Shown: piece after piece, positions 1-8,138 of the stretch
Position numbering within the stretch: position 1 is the stretch's first letter
How the letters are laid out: each line of letters starts with the position of its first letter
DNA from: Zobellia nedashkovskayae
GTDB lineage: Bacteria > Bacteroidota > Bacteroidia > Flavobacteriales > Flavobacteriaceae
Direction of reading: 5' to 3'
NCBI RefSeq assembly: GCF_015330125.1
Contig: NZ_JADDXR010000002.1
Coordinates: 1,116,001-1,180,000 of the forward strand
Length of the DNA: 64,000 nucleotides
The notes under the pieces: generated by a model
The model's input: only the letters and a program-made list of their open reading frames with translations
Databases searched by the model: none
What the model was told of the DNA's origin: nothing
Made by a program: the position numbers and the translations under genes

Positions 1-381
1 CGTAATACGGCCACCAATAATACCACGCTAACCTTAGATAATAGCCAAGCCTCCTTTAACGGCGCCGGAAACGCTTTTCCATCAGTTGGCAGTGGTAACT
101 CAATATATATGCAAATGGGATACCTTTTTCCAAGTATGGGGCGCACTAGATACTATGGAAAATTACAACCCTATGCCGCTGTACAGTATTCAGATTTTGA
201 CCGTCTGGACGAACCCATGACCTATTATGACCTAGGTATTAATTGGTTTCTAAAAGATCACCTTTCTAAATTTTCCCTCAGCTTACAGAATAGACCTATT
301 TACAATTCTACCGATCAAGGTCTTGAAGTGGATTCTAGAAAATGGTCTGCTGTGCTACAATATATTATACGAATTGAATGA
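1..381 (+). CDS. porin-like outer-membrane protein, C-terminal part (cut by window start)
   Basis: The reading frame is open from base 1 to a TGA at 379-381, so only the last 126 residues are visible; the start lies left of the window. The tail closely resembles the C-terminus of the next gene: both carry GYLFPSMG, LQPY, QYSDFD, the NW pair, HLSK, QNRP and a final basic-acidic beta-strand. Alternating aromatic and polar residues and a last strand ending in I-R-I-E fit an outer-membrane beta-barrel of the phosphate-selective porin O/P type. It overlaps the next gene by 4 bases (ATGA), so the two are translationally coupled. The substrate is unknown. The family assignment is inferred from the paralogue and barrel pattern. 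Confidence 0.75.
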   Translation, partial: RNTATNNTTLTLDNSQASFNGAGNAFPSVGSGNSIYMQMGYLFPSMGRTRYYGKLQPYAAVQYSDFDRLDEPMTYYDLGINWFLKDHLSKFSLSLQNRPIYNSTDQGLEVDSRKWSAVLQYIIRIE

Positions 382-1712
382 AATACTGGCGAACATACGG
401 AATACTACTCTACTTTTTGGTACATGGTCCTTGTCTTTCTACTCTTCAGGCGCAGTCCAAACCAAGCAACAATAAGCTTCTTTTTTATTTAGATAATGAA
501 AAAGAGCAATGGCTTAAAATAAGTGCCTATGCCCAAATTTGGGCACGTAATACGCAAAACAACCCTGGAAGCACCATAAATGACAGACCTGCATCTACAA
601 CTACAGATCTTTCCATAAGACGTTTTAGACTTGGGGTAAGTACAAGCCCTTGGCCAGAGACAACATTCTTCTTTCAATTAGGCGTTAACAACCTCAATTA
701 TCTATCTTCTCGAGGAACTTCGGTAGACCTATTAGATGCTTATGTGGAGCATAAATTATCTAACTATATTGCTGTGGGTGGAGGGAAGTCTGCATGGAAC
801 GGATTGTCTAGATATACATCGCCAAGTTCTTCCAAAATGATTGCATATGACATAAGTTTTATTGCTCTGCCCACCTTAAATGGTACAGATGACCTTACCC
901 GTAAACTAAGCGTCTATGCGAAAGGAAAAGTAGGCAAGCTAGATTATCGTCTAGTTTTGGCAAAGCCCTTAGCCATTCAGAGTACAACCACAGCCGCTGA
1001 ACCGGTAGAAGGTTTAGCAAGTTTTACCAGTAATAAACCCAATGTACAATACTCTAGCTATATAAAATATGAATTTTTAGATGCCGAAAGTAATGCCTCC
1101 CCATTTCTTAGCGGCTCTTACCTTGGAAAAAAAAGAGTACTTAATCTAGGTATAGGCTATACACTTCAACCCAATGCCTTATGGTCTTTGAGGAGCAACG
1201 AGAATCAATTTCATGATTTAAAACTTTTTGCCGCTGATGTTTACCTAGACCTACCCCTAAAATTTAATCCTGAAATGGTAATTATGGCATATTTGGGCTA
1301 CTTCAACTATGACTTTGGTCCAGGCTATATAAGGCAAATAGGAGCCAATAACCCTGTAAATGGTTTATTATCTACAGAAGAAACTTATAGTGCCAAAGGA
1401 AATAGCTACCCTGTATTAGGTACAGGAGAAGCATTATGGGGCCAATTGGGATATCTTTTCCCATCTATGGGTAAAGAAGACAATAAAGGCAGGTTACAGC
1501 CATACATATCTGCTCAATACTCAGATTTTGATGCCATTCCATCTCGTATACTTCAATATGATTTTGGTATGAACTGGTATTTTAACGGCCATTTATCTAA
1601 ATTATCAATAAACGCTCAAAACAGACCTGTTTATAGTAACTCCGCAGAAGGCATACTAAAAGATGGTCGCAAATGGATGTTCGTTATGCAATATCAATTT
1701 AGGATTGATTAG
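378..1712 (+). CDS. porin-like outer-membrane protein
   Basis: A 444-residue protein with an N-terminal hydrophobic signal segment (about residues 8-25, ending near LQAQS) followed by a barrel-like chain rich in alternating aromatic residues. The region around residues 40-110 (AQIWAR, RRFRLGVS, FFFQLGVNN) resembles the opening strands of phosphate-selective porin O/P-like proteins. It is the complete paralogue of the truncated gene before it and starts inside that gene's stop codon (ATGA), which points to tandem duplication within one operon. No metabolic partner is obvious on the visible side. The role is probably passive diffusion across the outer membrane; the substrate cannot be told. Confidence 0.75.
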   Translation: MKYWRTYGILLYFLVHGPCLSTLQAQSKPSNNKLLFYLDNEKEQWLKISAYAQIWARNTQNNPGSTINDRPASTTTDLSIRRFRLGVSTSPWPETTFFFQLGVNNLNYLSSRGTSVDLLDAYVEHKLSNYIAVGGGKSAWNGLSRYTSPSSSKMIAYDISFIALPTLNGTDDLTRKLSVYAKGKVGKLDYRLVLAKPLAIQSTTTAAEPVEGLASFTSNKPNVQYSSYIKYEFLDAESNASPFLSGSYLGKKRVLNLGIGYTLQPNALWSLRSNENQFHDLKLFAADVYLDLPLKFNPEMVIMAYLGYFNYDFGPGYIRQIGANNPVNGLLSTEETYSAKGNSYPVLGTGEALWGQLGYLFPSMGKEDNKGRLQPYISAQYSDFDAIPSRILQYDFGMNWYFNGHLSKLSINAQNRPVYSNSAEGILKDGRKWMFVMQYQFRID

Positions 1713-2233
1713 TTCATTCGTTGGGAAAAATAACTTCTCCTAAAGGTTGAAGCCTCAACATCACAGCCTATTTAAAACTGGTTTTTCTTTAAATTTTTCT
1801 ACAATCTATAAAATTCCGTAACGGCTCAAAAGAGACCTACTTAAGTCGCATAAACTTAATGCAGGCCGGATTTTACTTAAAGTTCAAATTCCAAAATCGG
1901 CAATTATTATAATATGTTTTATGATTCTAACAAAAACATTAGTCAAATATCTCTAATTCCCTTGATTATTAATGAAATAATGATATATTTGGTTAACCAA
2001 TCTGGTTTACCAATAAAATATAAGTTGATTATAGACAACCTTTCAGTTGTCTTATTTAATATAAATTGTTTTGAGTTAGCTATTAGAATTTACTAATCTA
2101 TTACAGATTAGTAAATTCTTTTTTTATAGCTGTTCCAAAGTCTAGAAATATATCTATTCTTACCTTTCAGCTATCAATCACGAATAAAAAACTGAACTTA
2201 TCAACTTGAAGAATAGTATAAAAACTACTGAGT
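1713..2233. other. 521-base region without a confident gene
   Basis: No confident coding sequence. It holds a 60-codon open frame (1914-2096, no recognised homology), a perfect 12-base palindrome at 1989-2000 (TTGGTTAACCAA) with a near copy directly after it, a 7-base inverted repeat around 2035-2054 (AGACAAC/GTTGTCT), and a strong terminator hairpin at 2085-2125. The terminator is about 370 bases from the porin stop codon, so it may end a separate short transcript rather than the porin mRNA. Confidence 0.5.
2085..2125 (+). terminator. strong Rho-independent terminator
   Basis: A 15-base perfect stem (2085-2099 pairs with 2105-2119) with loop ATTAC is followed by seven T. The stop codon of the small open frame 1914-2096 lies inside the left arm. 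Confidence 0.85.
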
Positions 2234-3496
2234 ATGGATCTTAAAAAGCAAAATTGGCGTACTAAATTCTCCGCTTACATCGCTCTATTTTTGCCGGGCA
2301 TCTTCTTACTTGGACTAAACATAGGCACGGGCAGTGTTACCTCAATGGCCAAAGCAGGAGCGGACTATGGTATGTCTTTACTATGGACTATTCTAGCCTC
2401 TTGTCTTACCACCTATTTCATGATTAACCTTTACGGACGCTATACGCTCGTAACAGGTGAAACAGCGTTACAAGCTTTCAAGAAACACATACACCCTGCA
2501 GTGGGTATATTTTTTATCATTGCACTAACAGTAGGCGTTTGCGGTAGTGTTATGGGGGTTATGGGTATTGTTGCAGATATCTGTTTTGAGTGGTCTAAAA
2601 CCATAGTAGATGGTGGTATATCTCCCATTTATTTTGCTCTTCTCTTTATTTCCATGGTATATTTTATATTTTGGAACGGTAAGACCCAATTTTTTGAAAG
2701 GGCATTGGCTGTTATAGTAGCTATAATGTCCGCCAGCTTTTTAATTAATTTCTTTATTATGATGCCACCTCCTATGGATATCATTAAAGGTTTAATACCA
2801 ACAGTGCCAGAAACAATAAGTGGTGAAAAAGGCCCACTTTTGATTATTGCTTCTCTTATAGGCACAACTGTATTTTCAGGTCTGTTTATTATCAGAACTA
2901 CCTTAGTTAAAGAAGCGGGCTGGACTATTGATGATTTAAAAAAACAAAGAAACGATGCATTGTTTTCCGTAACTCTAATGTTTCTAATAAGTGGTTCAAT
3001 TATGGCTGCTGCTGCAGGTACTTTGTTCGTAGAAGGCATACAGCTCTCAAGAGCTTCTCAAATGATTGAACTATTAGAGCCTTTGGCCGGTAGTTTTGCC
3101 ACTTCAATTTTTGCGGTAGGTATAGTTTCTGCAGGTGTATCCTCACAGTTTCCTAATATTTTAATGCTACCCTGGCTCATCTGCGATTACAACGAATCTG
3201 AACGTGATATGAGCTTGCCTAAATACAGGCTTATCGTATTTCTAATTTCGCTATTAGGTTTGGTTGTACCCATTTTTGACGCTCAACCGGTCTTTGTTAT
3301 GATTATCAGTCAAGCGTTGAATGCTATTATTTTACCTCTTACTGTTCTAGGTATTTTTTACTTGGTAAACAGAAAAGATTTAATGGGCACTTATAAGGCC
3401 GATATGAAATCGAATGTTATTTTAACCCTCATATTAATTTTTGCAATTTTCACCTCAGTTACTGGTATTAAAGGTGTTATTGAACTCCTAAACTAA
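2234..3496 (+). CDS. Nramp-fold membrane transporter lacking the metal-site motifs
   Basis: A 420-residue integral membrane protein with about eleven hydrophobic segments and the overall order of Nramp (natural resistance-associated macrophage protein) transporters. The TM1 region reads LPG...NIGTGS where metal-transporting members have the DPGN motif. The TM6 region (IGTTVFSG...RTTLVKEAG) aligns with the MPH...LHS region of Nramp but lacks Met-Pro-His. The residues that bind manganese or iron in MntH are therefore absent, so calling it a manganese transporter would be unsafe. It lies 4 bases before the phosphomannose isomerase gene and is probably cotranscribed with it, which hints at a link to sugar metabolism. 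The substrate is unknown. Confidence 0.75.
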   Translation: MDLKKQNWRTKFSAYIALFLPGIFLLGLNIGTGSVTSMAKAGADYGMSLLWTILASCLTTYFMINLYGRYTLVTGETALQAFKKHIHPAVGIFFIIALTVGVCGSVMGVMGIVADICFEWSKTIVDGGISPIYFALLFISMVYFIFWNGKTQFFERALAVIVAIMSASFLINFFIMMPPPMDIIKGLIPTVPETISGEKGPLLIIASLIGTTVFSGLFIIRTTLVKEAGWTIDDLKKQRNDALFSVTLMFLISGSIMAAAAGTLFVEGIQLSRASQMIELLEPLAGSFATSIFAVGIVSAGVSSQFPNILMLPWLICDYNESERDMSLPKYRLIVFLISLLGLVVPIFDAQPVFVMIISQALNAIILPLTVLGIFYLVNRKDLMGTYKADMKSNVILTLILIFAIFTSVTGIKGVIELLN

Positions 3497-3500
3497 AAAC

Positions 3501-4595
3501 ATGGATAACGATTTACAGAAATACGCCCAAATTCCTTTAAAGCAAATTTCAAACCGAGTATGGCGCACCTACTCTGGAGGAGCATTAATAGATAAATGGA
3601 AAAAAGATACTCCTGAAGTAGATAATAGTTTTCCTGAAGAATGGATTATGTCTACCGTAACTGCCAGAGGTAAAAACAGACCTGATGATGAAGGTCTTAC
3701 CAAAGTGCATACCGCAGATGGACTAGTCACACTTAAGAGCTTAATTGACACAGACAAAGAGCTGTTCTTAGGAAAAAAAGTGGCCGATAAATTCGGATCA
3801 ACGGGTGTATTGATAAAAATGCTCGATTCACAGGAACGTTTGACCATCCAAGTACATCCTGACAAAACGTATGCAAAAGATATTTTAAATTCTTCATTTG
3901 GAAAAACAGAATCTTGGTATGTGCTTAACACCCGAGAAATAGACGGCGAAAAAAGTGTGGTCTACATGGGGTTCAAAAAAGGGGTTACCCGTAAAGAATG
4001 GGAAGAACACTTCACGAACCAAGATATAGAAGGCATGTTGAACAGTCTTCATAAGATTGAAGTAAAACCAGGCGATGCATTCATGATTTATGGTGGGGTG
4101 CCCCATGCTATTGGAAGCGGATGCTTTTTAATGGAAGTGCAAGAACCTACTGATTATACCATGCGTGTTGAGAAAATCACACCTGCAGGACTGGAAATTT
4201 CTCCAGAACTTATTCACCAGGGTGTGGGAGAGAAAACCATGCTAGATTGTTTTCATTATGACGATTATACGTTAAAGGAAGCAATGGACAAATGGAAGAT
4301 AAAACCTAAAACCCATGATTCTTCGGAAGGGCATACCCTAAATACAATCTTTAATAAGACCCATACGGATTGTTTTGGCCTTAGTGAACTCTATTTAGAT
4401 GGTGAACACACCATTACCTCAAACGGAAGCTTCTATGTGGTTGTAGTCTATTCTGGAGAGGGCACTATGATTTGTAATGGTGAAGAATATATGTATGCAC
4501 AAGGCGACGAAATTTTTATTTCCGCGGCAATTGAAAATATAACTTTTAAATCTACCGTGAGTTCCAAACTTTTACTTTGTTACCCTCCTAGTTAA
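3501..4595 (+). CDS. manA: class I mannose-6-phosphate isomerase
   Basis: Interconverts mannose-6-phosphate and fructose-6-phosphate in the cytoplasm. The 364-residue cupin-type protein has the expected zinc ligands of type I enzymes: Gln117 and His119 in QVHPDK, Glu137 in KTESW, and His202 in GGVPHAIGSG. The EPTDYT segment and downstream arginine (MRVEK) also fit the active site. The C-terminal half is the second cupin-like domain. Its start follows the transporter stop by 4 bases, so the two form an operon. A bidirectional terminator follows at 4685-4720. Some relatives act on other aldose phosphates, so the exact substrate is less certain than the fold. Confidence 0.9.
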   Translation: MDNDLQKYAQIPLKQISNRVWRTYSGGALIDKWKKDTPEVDNSFPEEWIMSTVTARGKNRPDDEGLTKVHTADGLVTLKSLIDTDKELFLGKKVADKFGSTGVLIKMLDSQERLTIQVHPDKTYAKDILNSSFGKTESWYVLNTREIDGEKSVVYMGFKKGVTRKEWEEHFTNQDIEGMLNSLHKIEVKPGDAFMIYGGVPHAIGSGCFLMEVQEPTDYTMRVEKITPAGLEISPELIHQGVGEKTMLDCFHYDDYTLKEAMDKWKIKPKTHDSSEGHTLNTIFNKTHTDCFGLSELYLDGEHTITSNGSFYVVVVYSGEGTMICNGEEYMYAQGDEIFISAAIENITFKSTVSSKLLLCYPPS

Positions 4596-4684
4596 GAACC
4601 ATTTGTATTTACGTATCATTTCTAATGATATGGGTACATAAATATACCCTAGATACATTAAAAGAATATCTTATATTAAAAAAA

Positions 4685-4720
4685 GAACGGAGGTACAAAT
4701 TGTACTTCCGTCCTTTTTTT
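4685..4720. terminator. bidirectional terminator between convergent genes
   Basis: A 12-base stem (ACGGAGGTACAA with TTGTACTTCCGT, one G-U pair) is flanked by A-rich DNA on the left and eight T on the right. It can serve manA on the plus strand and the zinc-ribbon gene on the minus strand, whose stop codon sits in the T tract. Confidence 0.85.
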
Positions 4721-5357
4721 ATCCAAATTCAACACTTACGTTACGCTTATAATGTCTGTGTTTATTTTTCTCATAAGAAGTTATAGTCGCTCTTTCTTCA
4801 GCCTTAGTTGGTTTTTTTGCTGTAAAATGTAAAACCTCTAATGGATTAACATTCGCATCCATTTTAGAAGGGTCAATGGCTAGCTTATTCCCCAAAAGTT
4901 TACCTAGCTCCTGATATCTAAATCTAATAAGGGTATTAACAAGGGTAACCGTACCATCCATTTCAGAAAGAATCAACTGAATATATTCATTATGCTCTTT
5001 TGTTAAGGTGTAACTCATTTTACAGGACCTGCAGCGTACCACCAACAATTTATGTTGCTGATAATTCCAAAGCTGCATCTTATCACATTTACAGTTTTTA
5101 CAGATAGTAGTCTTTTTTCCAAGACCTTCAAGATGGCCTCCCAACGTTCTATATCGCTGTACCAGCCCTATATTTTCAACCAACCATAACTTTGCTTTTA
5201 TCCTTTGTTCGGATAGCTCTACCCCAAAATACCAAAAGAAAAACAAAATAGAAGGAAAGGCTATTGTCCCTAATAAAAGCGGTCCCACATCCAATACAAA
5301 AGATTGTATGGATGTTGCTTCTTGTAATAAAGCAATCGGGAGACACGCTGGAATCAT
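4719..5357 (-). CDS. membrane protein with C-terminal zinc ribbon, function unknown
   Basis: A 212-residue protein not assigned to a named family. One hydrophobic segment lies at about residues 22-44, followed by a cytosolic part with a four-cysteine zinc ribbon: Cys86-x2-Cys89 and Cys109-x2-Cys112, with an extra Cys91. The last third is rich in charged residues and ends in a basic stretch. The arrangement suggests a membrane-anchored protein with a small metal-binding domain. Its neighbours (manA convergent, tRNA-Asn upstream) give no functional hint. The start at 5357 was chosen because it keeps the hydrophobic segment whole. Confidence 0.6.
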   Translation of the reverse strand: MIPACLPIALLQEATSIQSFVLDVGPLLLGTIAFPSILFFFWYFGVELSEQRIKAKLWLVENIGLVQRYRTLGGHLEGLGKKTTICKNCKCDKMQLWNYQQHKLLVVRCRSCKMSYTLTKEHNEYIQLILSEMDGTVTLVNTLIRFRYQELGKLLGNKLAIDPSKMDANVNPLEVLHFTAKKPTKAEERATITSYEKNKHRHYKRNVSVEFG

Positions 5358-5549
5358 TTATCAAATAGGTTGGTCCTCACAAAGTAGTGAATTACGTGTG
5401 ATTATGATTGGTGAAGAGTCAATAATGTCACCTAAAAACATGACTATTAGCAATATATAAATTTAGCACCTCTGTTTCTGATGTTATCAAAAAAGAGCCA
5501 AGGTTTATTTGCGAAATACAGACAGATCAAAAAAGGAAAGTGGTAAAAC

Positions 5550-5579
5550 AAAAAAAGCCAGTCTTTCGACTAGCTTTTT
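5550..5579 (-). terminator. terminator downstream of tRNA-Asn
   Basis: On the minus strand a 9-base stem (AAGCTAGTC/GACTGGCTT, one wobble pair) with a GAAA tetraloop is followed by a run of T. It lies directly after the tRNA 3' end. Confidence 0.8.
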
Positions 5580-5583
5580 GTTG

Positions 5584-5657
5584 CTCCCCCTCTAGGACTC
5601 GAACCTAGGACCCTCTGATTAACAGTCAGATGCTCTAACCAGCTGAGCTAAGGAGGA
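5584..5657 (-). tRNA. tRNA-Asn (anticodon GTT)
   Basis: A 74-base cloverleaf on the minus strand. The acceptor arm TCCTCCT pairs with AGGGGGA (one U-G pair) and the discriminator base is G. The D arm contains AGCTCAGCTGGTTAGAGC, the anticodon stem-loop TCTGACTGTTAATCAGA gives anticodon GTT, and the T arm contains GGTTCGAGTCC. The CCA end is not encoded. Confidence 0.97.
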
Positions 5658-5689
5658 AAATATGTCCGCCTAGATTACCTAAGCGGGTG

Positions 5690-5697
5690 CAAATATA
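5690..5697 (-). promoter_or_regulatory. -7 promoter element of tRNA-Asn
   Basis: TATATTTG on the minus strand is an exact match to the Bacteroidota -7 consensus TAnnTTTG. It lies 33 bases upstream of the mature tRNA 5' end. Confidence 0.55.
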
Positions 5698-5733
5698 ATA
5701 GTTTTTTTTAATGTCCCAAATAAATTTTACAAT

Positions 5734-7092
5734 CTATTTTTCCATTAGGTATCTATAAAGGTCATTTCCGTTTGCAAACAGTATTAATGCAAGCAATAAA
5801 AAGAAGCCAACAACCTGTGCATATTCTAAAAACTTATCACTTGGCTTACGACCTGAAACCATCTCGTATAACAAGAACATTACATGACCACCATCTAACG
5901 CCGGTATAGGCAGTAAGTTCAAAACACCCAGCATAATAGACAAGAAGGCGGTAGTGCCCCAGAATACCTGCCAGTTCCAAACCTCAGGAAAAAGTCCGCC
6001 AATGGCCGCAAAACCACCAACACCCTTATAAGCGCCTGTGTCTGGATTAAAAATCTTTTTTAATTGCTTTAAATAGCCAGTAAATGTAGTTACACCTTTA
6101 TTTATTCCTGCAGGAATAGATTCAGCAAAAGTATATTTCTCATTCTGAATACTTAAAAGACCTCTTTTCTCCATTTCATCCATAGATGGCATAACCGGAC
6201 GTACTCCAATTTGCGCAGAATCATTGATCACTACTGGAATAACTTTACGAACACTATTATCACGAATAACGGTAAGGTTAATTTTCTCTCCTTTATGCTG
6301 CTCTAAAATAGGTTTAACCTCATCAAAATAGGTGACTTTCGTACCGGCAATCTCCACTATTTCGTCCTTAGATTCAAGGCCAGCATCAACGTTTAAAGAT
6401 TCTGGTGAAACTTCCCCGATTAGAAATGGAAAACGAAAACTTAAAAACCGGATACGGTCTTTATCATCAAGCAAAGTGTTTATAAAATCAACAGGAATTT
6501 CCTTTTCTATAGTTTCCCCATTACGGTCTATTGTAATGTTGTTTCCGTTAATAATATCCATGAAGATAGTATTGAAATCTTTGATTTTCTCACCGTCAAC
6601 CGCAAGAATTTTATCTCCTGTTTGAATACCAATTTCATCACCAATGGTCTTTTCAGTAACATATACGCCATCTTTTAAACCGTCTGCGGGTATAAACGTA
6701 TCGCCATAAGCATAAGCCATACCAATATAAATAACCAACGCAAGAATGAAGTTTACGGTTACCCCACCCAACATAATAATAAGTCGCTGCCAAGCCGGCT
6801 TGCTTCTAAATTCCCATTCCTTAGGCTCTTCGCTCATTGCCTCGGTATCCATGCTCTCGTCAATCATACCGGATATTTTTACATAACCACCTAACGGAAG
6901 CCAGCCAATACCATAAACGGTTTCACCTATTTTCTTTTTAAAAAGGGAGAACTTAACATCAAAGAACAAGTAGAACTTCTCTACACGAGTTTTAAATAAT
7001 TTAGCAGGAATAAAATGACCCATTTCGTGAAGTACGATCAACAACGAAAGGCTTAAAAGAAATTGTATAGTCTTAATAATAAAGGGACTCAT
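5734..7092 (-). CDS. rseP: RIP site-2 metalloprotease RseP
   Basis: An intramembrane zinc protease that cleaves membrane-bound anti-sigma factors and signal-peptide remnants within the inner membrane. At 452 residues it matches the family length. The first transmembrane segment carries the zinc motif HEMGH (residues 22-26). PDZ-like regions occupy the periplasmic middle (about 130-330), with segments such as GDKILAVDGEKI and KDEIVEIAGTKV. The C-terminal membrane segment carries the LPIPALDGGH motif near residue 400, which supplies the third zinc ligand Asp. It is a single-gene unit with its own -7 box upstream. Its substrates, probably anti-sigma factors, are not encoded nearby. Confidence 0.95.
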   Translation of the reverse strand: MSPFIIKTIQFLLSLSLLIVLHEMGHFIPAKLFKTRVEKFYLFFDVKFSLFKKKIGETVYGIGWLPLGGYVKISGMIDESMDTEAMSEEPKEWEFRSKPAWQRLIIMLGGVTVNFILALVIYIGMAYAYGDTFIPADGLKDGVYVTEKTIGDEIGIQTGDKILAVDGEKIKDFNTIFMDIINGNNITIDRNGETIEKEIPVDFINTLLDDKDRIRFLSFRFPFLIGEVSPESLNVDAGLESKDEIVEIAGTKVTYFDEVKPILEQHKGEKINLTVIRDNSVRKVIPVVINDSAQIGVRPVMPSMDEMEKRGLLSIQNEKYTFAESIPAGINKGVTTFTGYLKQLKKIFNPDTGAYKGVGGFAAIGGLFPEVWNWQVFWGTTAFLSIMLGVLNLLPIPALDGGHVMFLLYEMVSGRKPSDKFLEYAQVVGFFLLLALILFANGNDLYRYLMEK

Positions 7093-7135
7093 CTATGTTT
7101 TCTATAATTAATGAACTCATCTTGAATTCAGCCGA

Positions 7136-7143
7136 CAAAAGTA
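7136..7143 (-). promoter_or_regulatory. -7 promoter element of rseP
   Basis: TACTTTTG on the minus strand is an exact TAnnTTTG match, 43 bases upstream of the rseP start codon. Confidence 0.5.
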
Positions 7144-7251
7144 CACTTTTACAGTCGCTTAAAAAAAAGAACTGATAACAGCCATTTGATTTTAAGAAAC
7201 ATTTAGCAGCACTATAAGGCATTAACGGTTGAATGCTTGTATTGACTAACG

Positions 7252-7259
7252 TATCTTTA
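7252..7259 (+). promoter_or_regulatory. probable promoter of the Sco1 gene
   Basis: TATCTTTA (near match to TAnnTTTG) with a TTG at 7229, 23 bases upstream, where the -33 element is expected. The start codon follows 11 bases downstream, giving a very short leader. Confidence 0.4.
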
Positions 7260-7270
7260 CCAAAAAGATT

Positions 7271-7945
7271 ATGCGCTCTTTTTTCGCAAAATATAAATTT
7301 TTTGGTCTTGTACTCTTAGGGCTCTCTGCCGTAATCATGTACCTGTTTTATAATGCTCTACAACCGCCTGAAATATTAACGGTTTACCAACCTACCATGG
7401 TCAACCCTGAACTTGTGGATAGTACTGTTCAATACAAAAGAAAATATCATACCATTGCAGATTTTTCTTTGACCAATCAAAATGGGGAAACCATAACGCA
7501 GGATAACTATGCCAATAAAATTTATATAGCTGATTTCTTTTTCACTACCTGCCCTACCATTTGTCCAATTATGACCAAGAATATGGTTAGTATTCAGGAA
7601 CGCATTAAGGATTTTGATGATGTGATGCTTTTGTCACATTCCGTCACTCCAGAAATTGATTCTGTGGCGCAATTAAAGAAATATGCCATTGAAAAAGGTG
7701 TTGATGATTCCAAATGGAACTTGGTTACAGGTGATAAAAAACAGATATACGAACTGGCCAGAAAATCATACCTAGCCGTAAAAGATGATGGTGATGGCGG
7801 TCCTTTTGACATGATTCATACCGAAAACTTCATTTTAGTGGATAAGAAAAAGCGCATCCGTGGGTTTTACGACGGCACCAATGAAGAAGAGATAGAGAAA
7901 TTAATGGGGGATTTAAAAATTCTAATGACCTCAAATAAAGAGTAA
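7271..7945 (+). CDS. Sco1/SenC family copper chaperone
   Basis: A thioredoxin-fold protein that delivers copper to the CuA site of cytochrome c oxidase, or acts in thiol redox control, on the periplasmic face. The 224-residue chain has an N-terminal membrane anchor (about residues 10-30). The copper ligands of the family are present: Cys94 and Cys98 in TTCPTICP, and His183 in MIHTENF. The segment before the cysteines (YIADFFF) is the usual core strand. It is divergent from rseP and followed by a 190-base gap before feoA. No oxidase genes are adjacent, so the partner is not shown by context. Confidence 0.92.
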   Translation: MRSFFAKYKFFGLVLLGLSAVIMYLFYNALQPPEILTVYQPTMVNPELVDSTVQYKRKYHTIADFSLTNQNGETITQDNYANKIYIADFFFTTCPTICPIMTKNMVSIQERIKDFDDVMLLSHSVTPEIDSVAQLKKYAIEKGVDDSKWNLVTGDKKQIYELARKSYLAVKDDGDGGPFDMIHTENFILVDKKKRIRGFYDGTNEEEIEKLMGDLKILMTSNKE

Positions 7946-8052
7946 TAAACCAGCAAGTTTGTACTCTAATTCTCTAATGCATCTTTCTAAATTAAATCTA
8001 TATCTCTCTTAATTCTTCAAGTCAATTTTAATCAACCTGAAAACTTCACCTT

Positions 8053-8092
8053 TTTTAGGATTTTTTGGGATTCAACCCGTCTCTTTTAGGAT
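8053..8092 (+). repeat. pair of direct repeats upstream of feoA
   Basis: TTTTAGGAT occurs at 8053-8061 and again at 8084-8092, 31 bases apart (about three helical turns), just upstream of the feo -7 box. It may be a regulator site; no known box is matched. Confidence 0.35.
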
Positions 8093-8101
8093 AATTTATG
8101 C

Positions 8102-8109
8102 TACTTTTG
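8102..8109 (+). promoter_or_regulatory. -7 promoter element of the feo operon
   Basis: TACTTTTG, an exact TAnnTTTG match, lies 29 bases before the feoA start codon. Confidence 0.55.
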
Positions 8110-8138
8110 CCCTTACTTGTAATCAATCTAAATAAACA

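Noticed and set aside
1914..2096. 60-codon open frame as a protein gene
   Set aside because: AT-rich, no recognised homology, no clear promoter box, and the stop lies in a terminator stem. It is reported only as part of a possible small transcript.
2629..3039. 136-codon open frame on the minus strand inside the Nramp-fold gene
   Set aside because: It is antisense to a clear membrane protein gene, shows low-complexity composition expected of a complementary frame, and has no recognisable domain.
2234..3496. Manganese transporter MntH annotation
   Set aside because: The DPGN and Met-Pro-His metal motifs are absent, so only the fold is supported.
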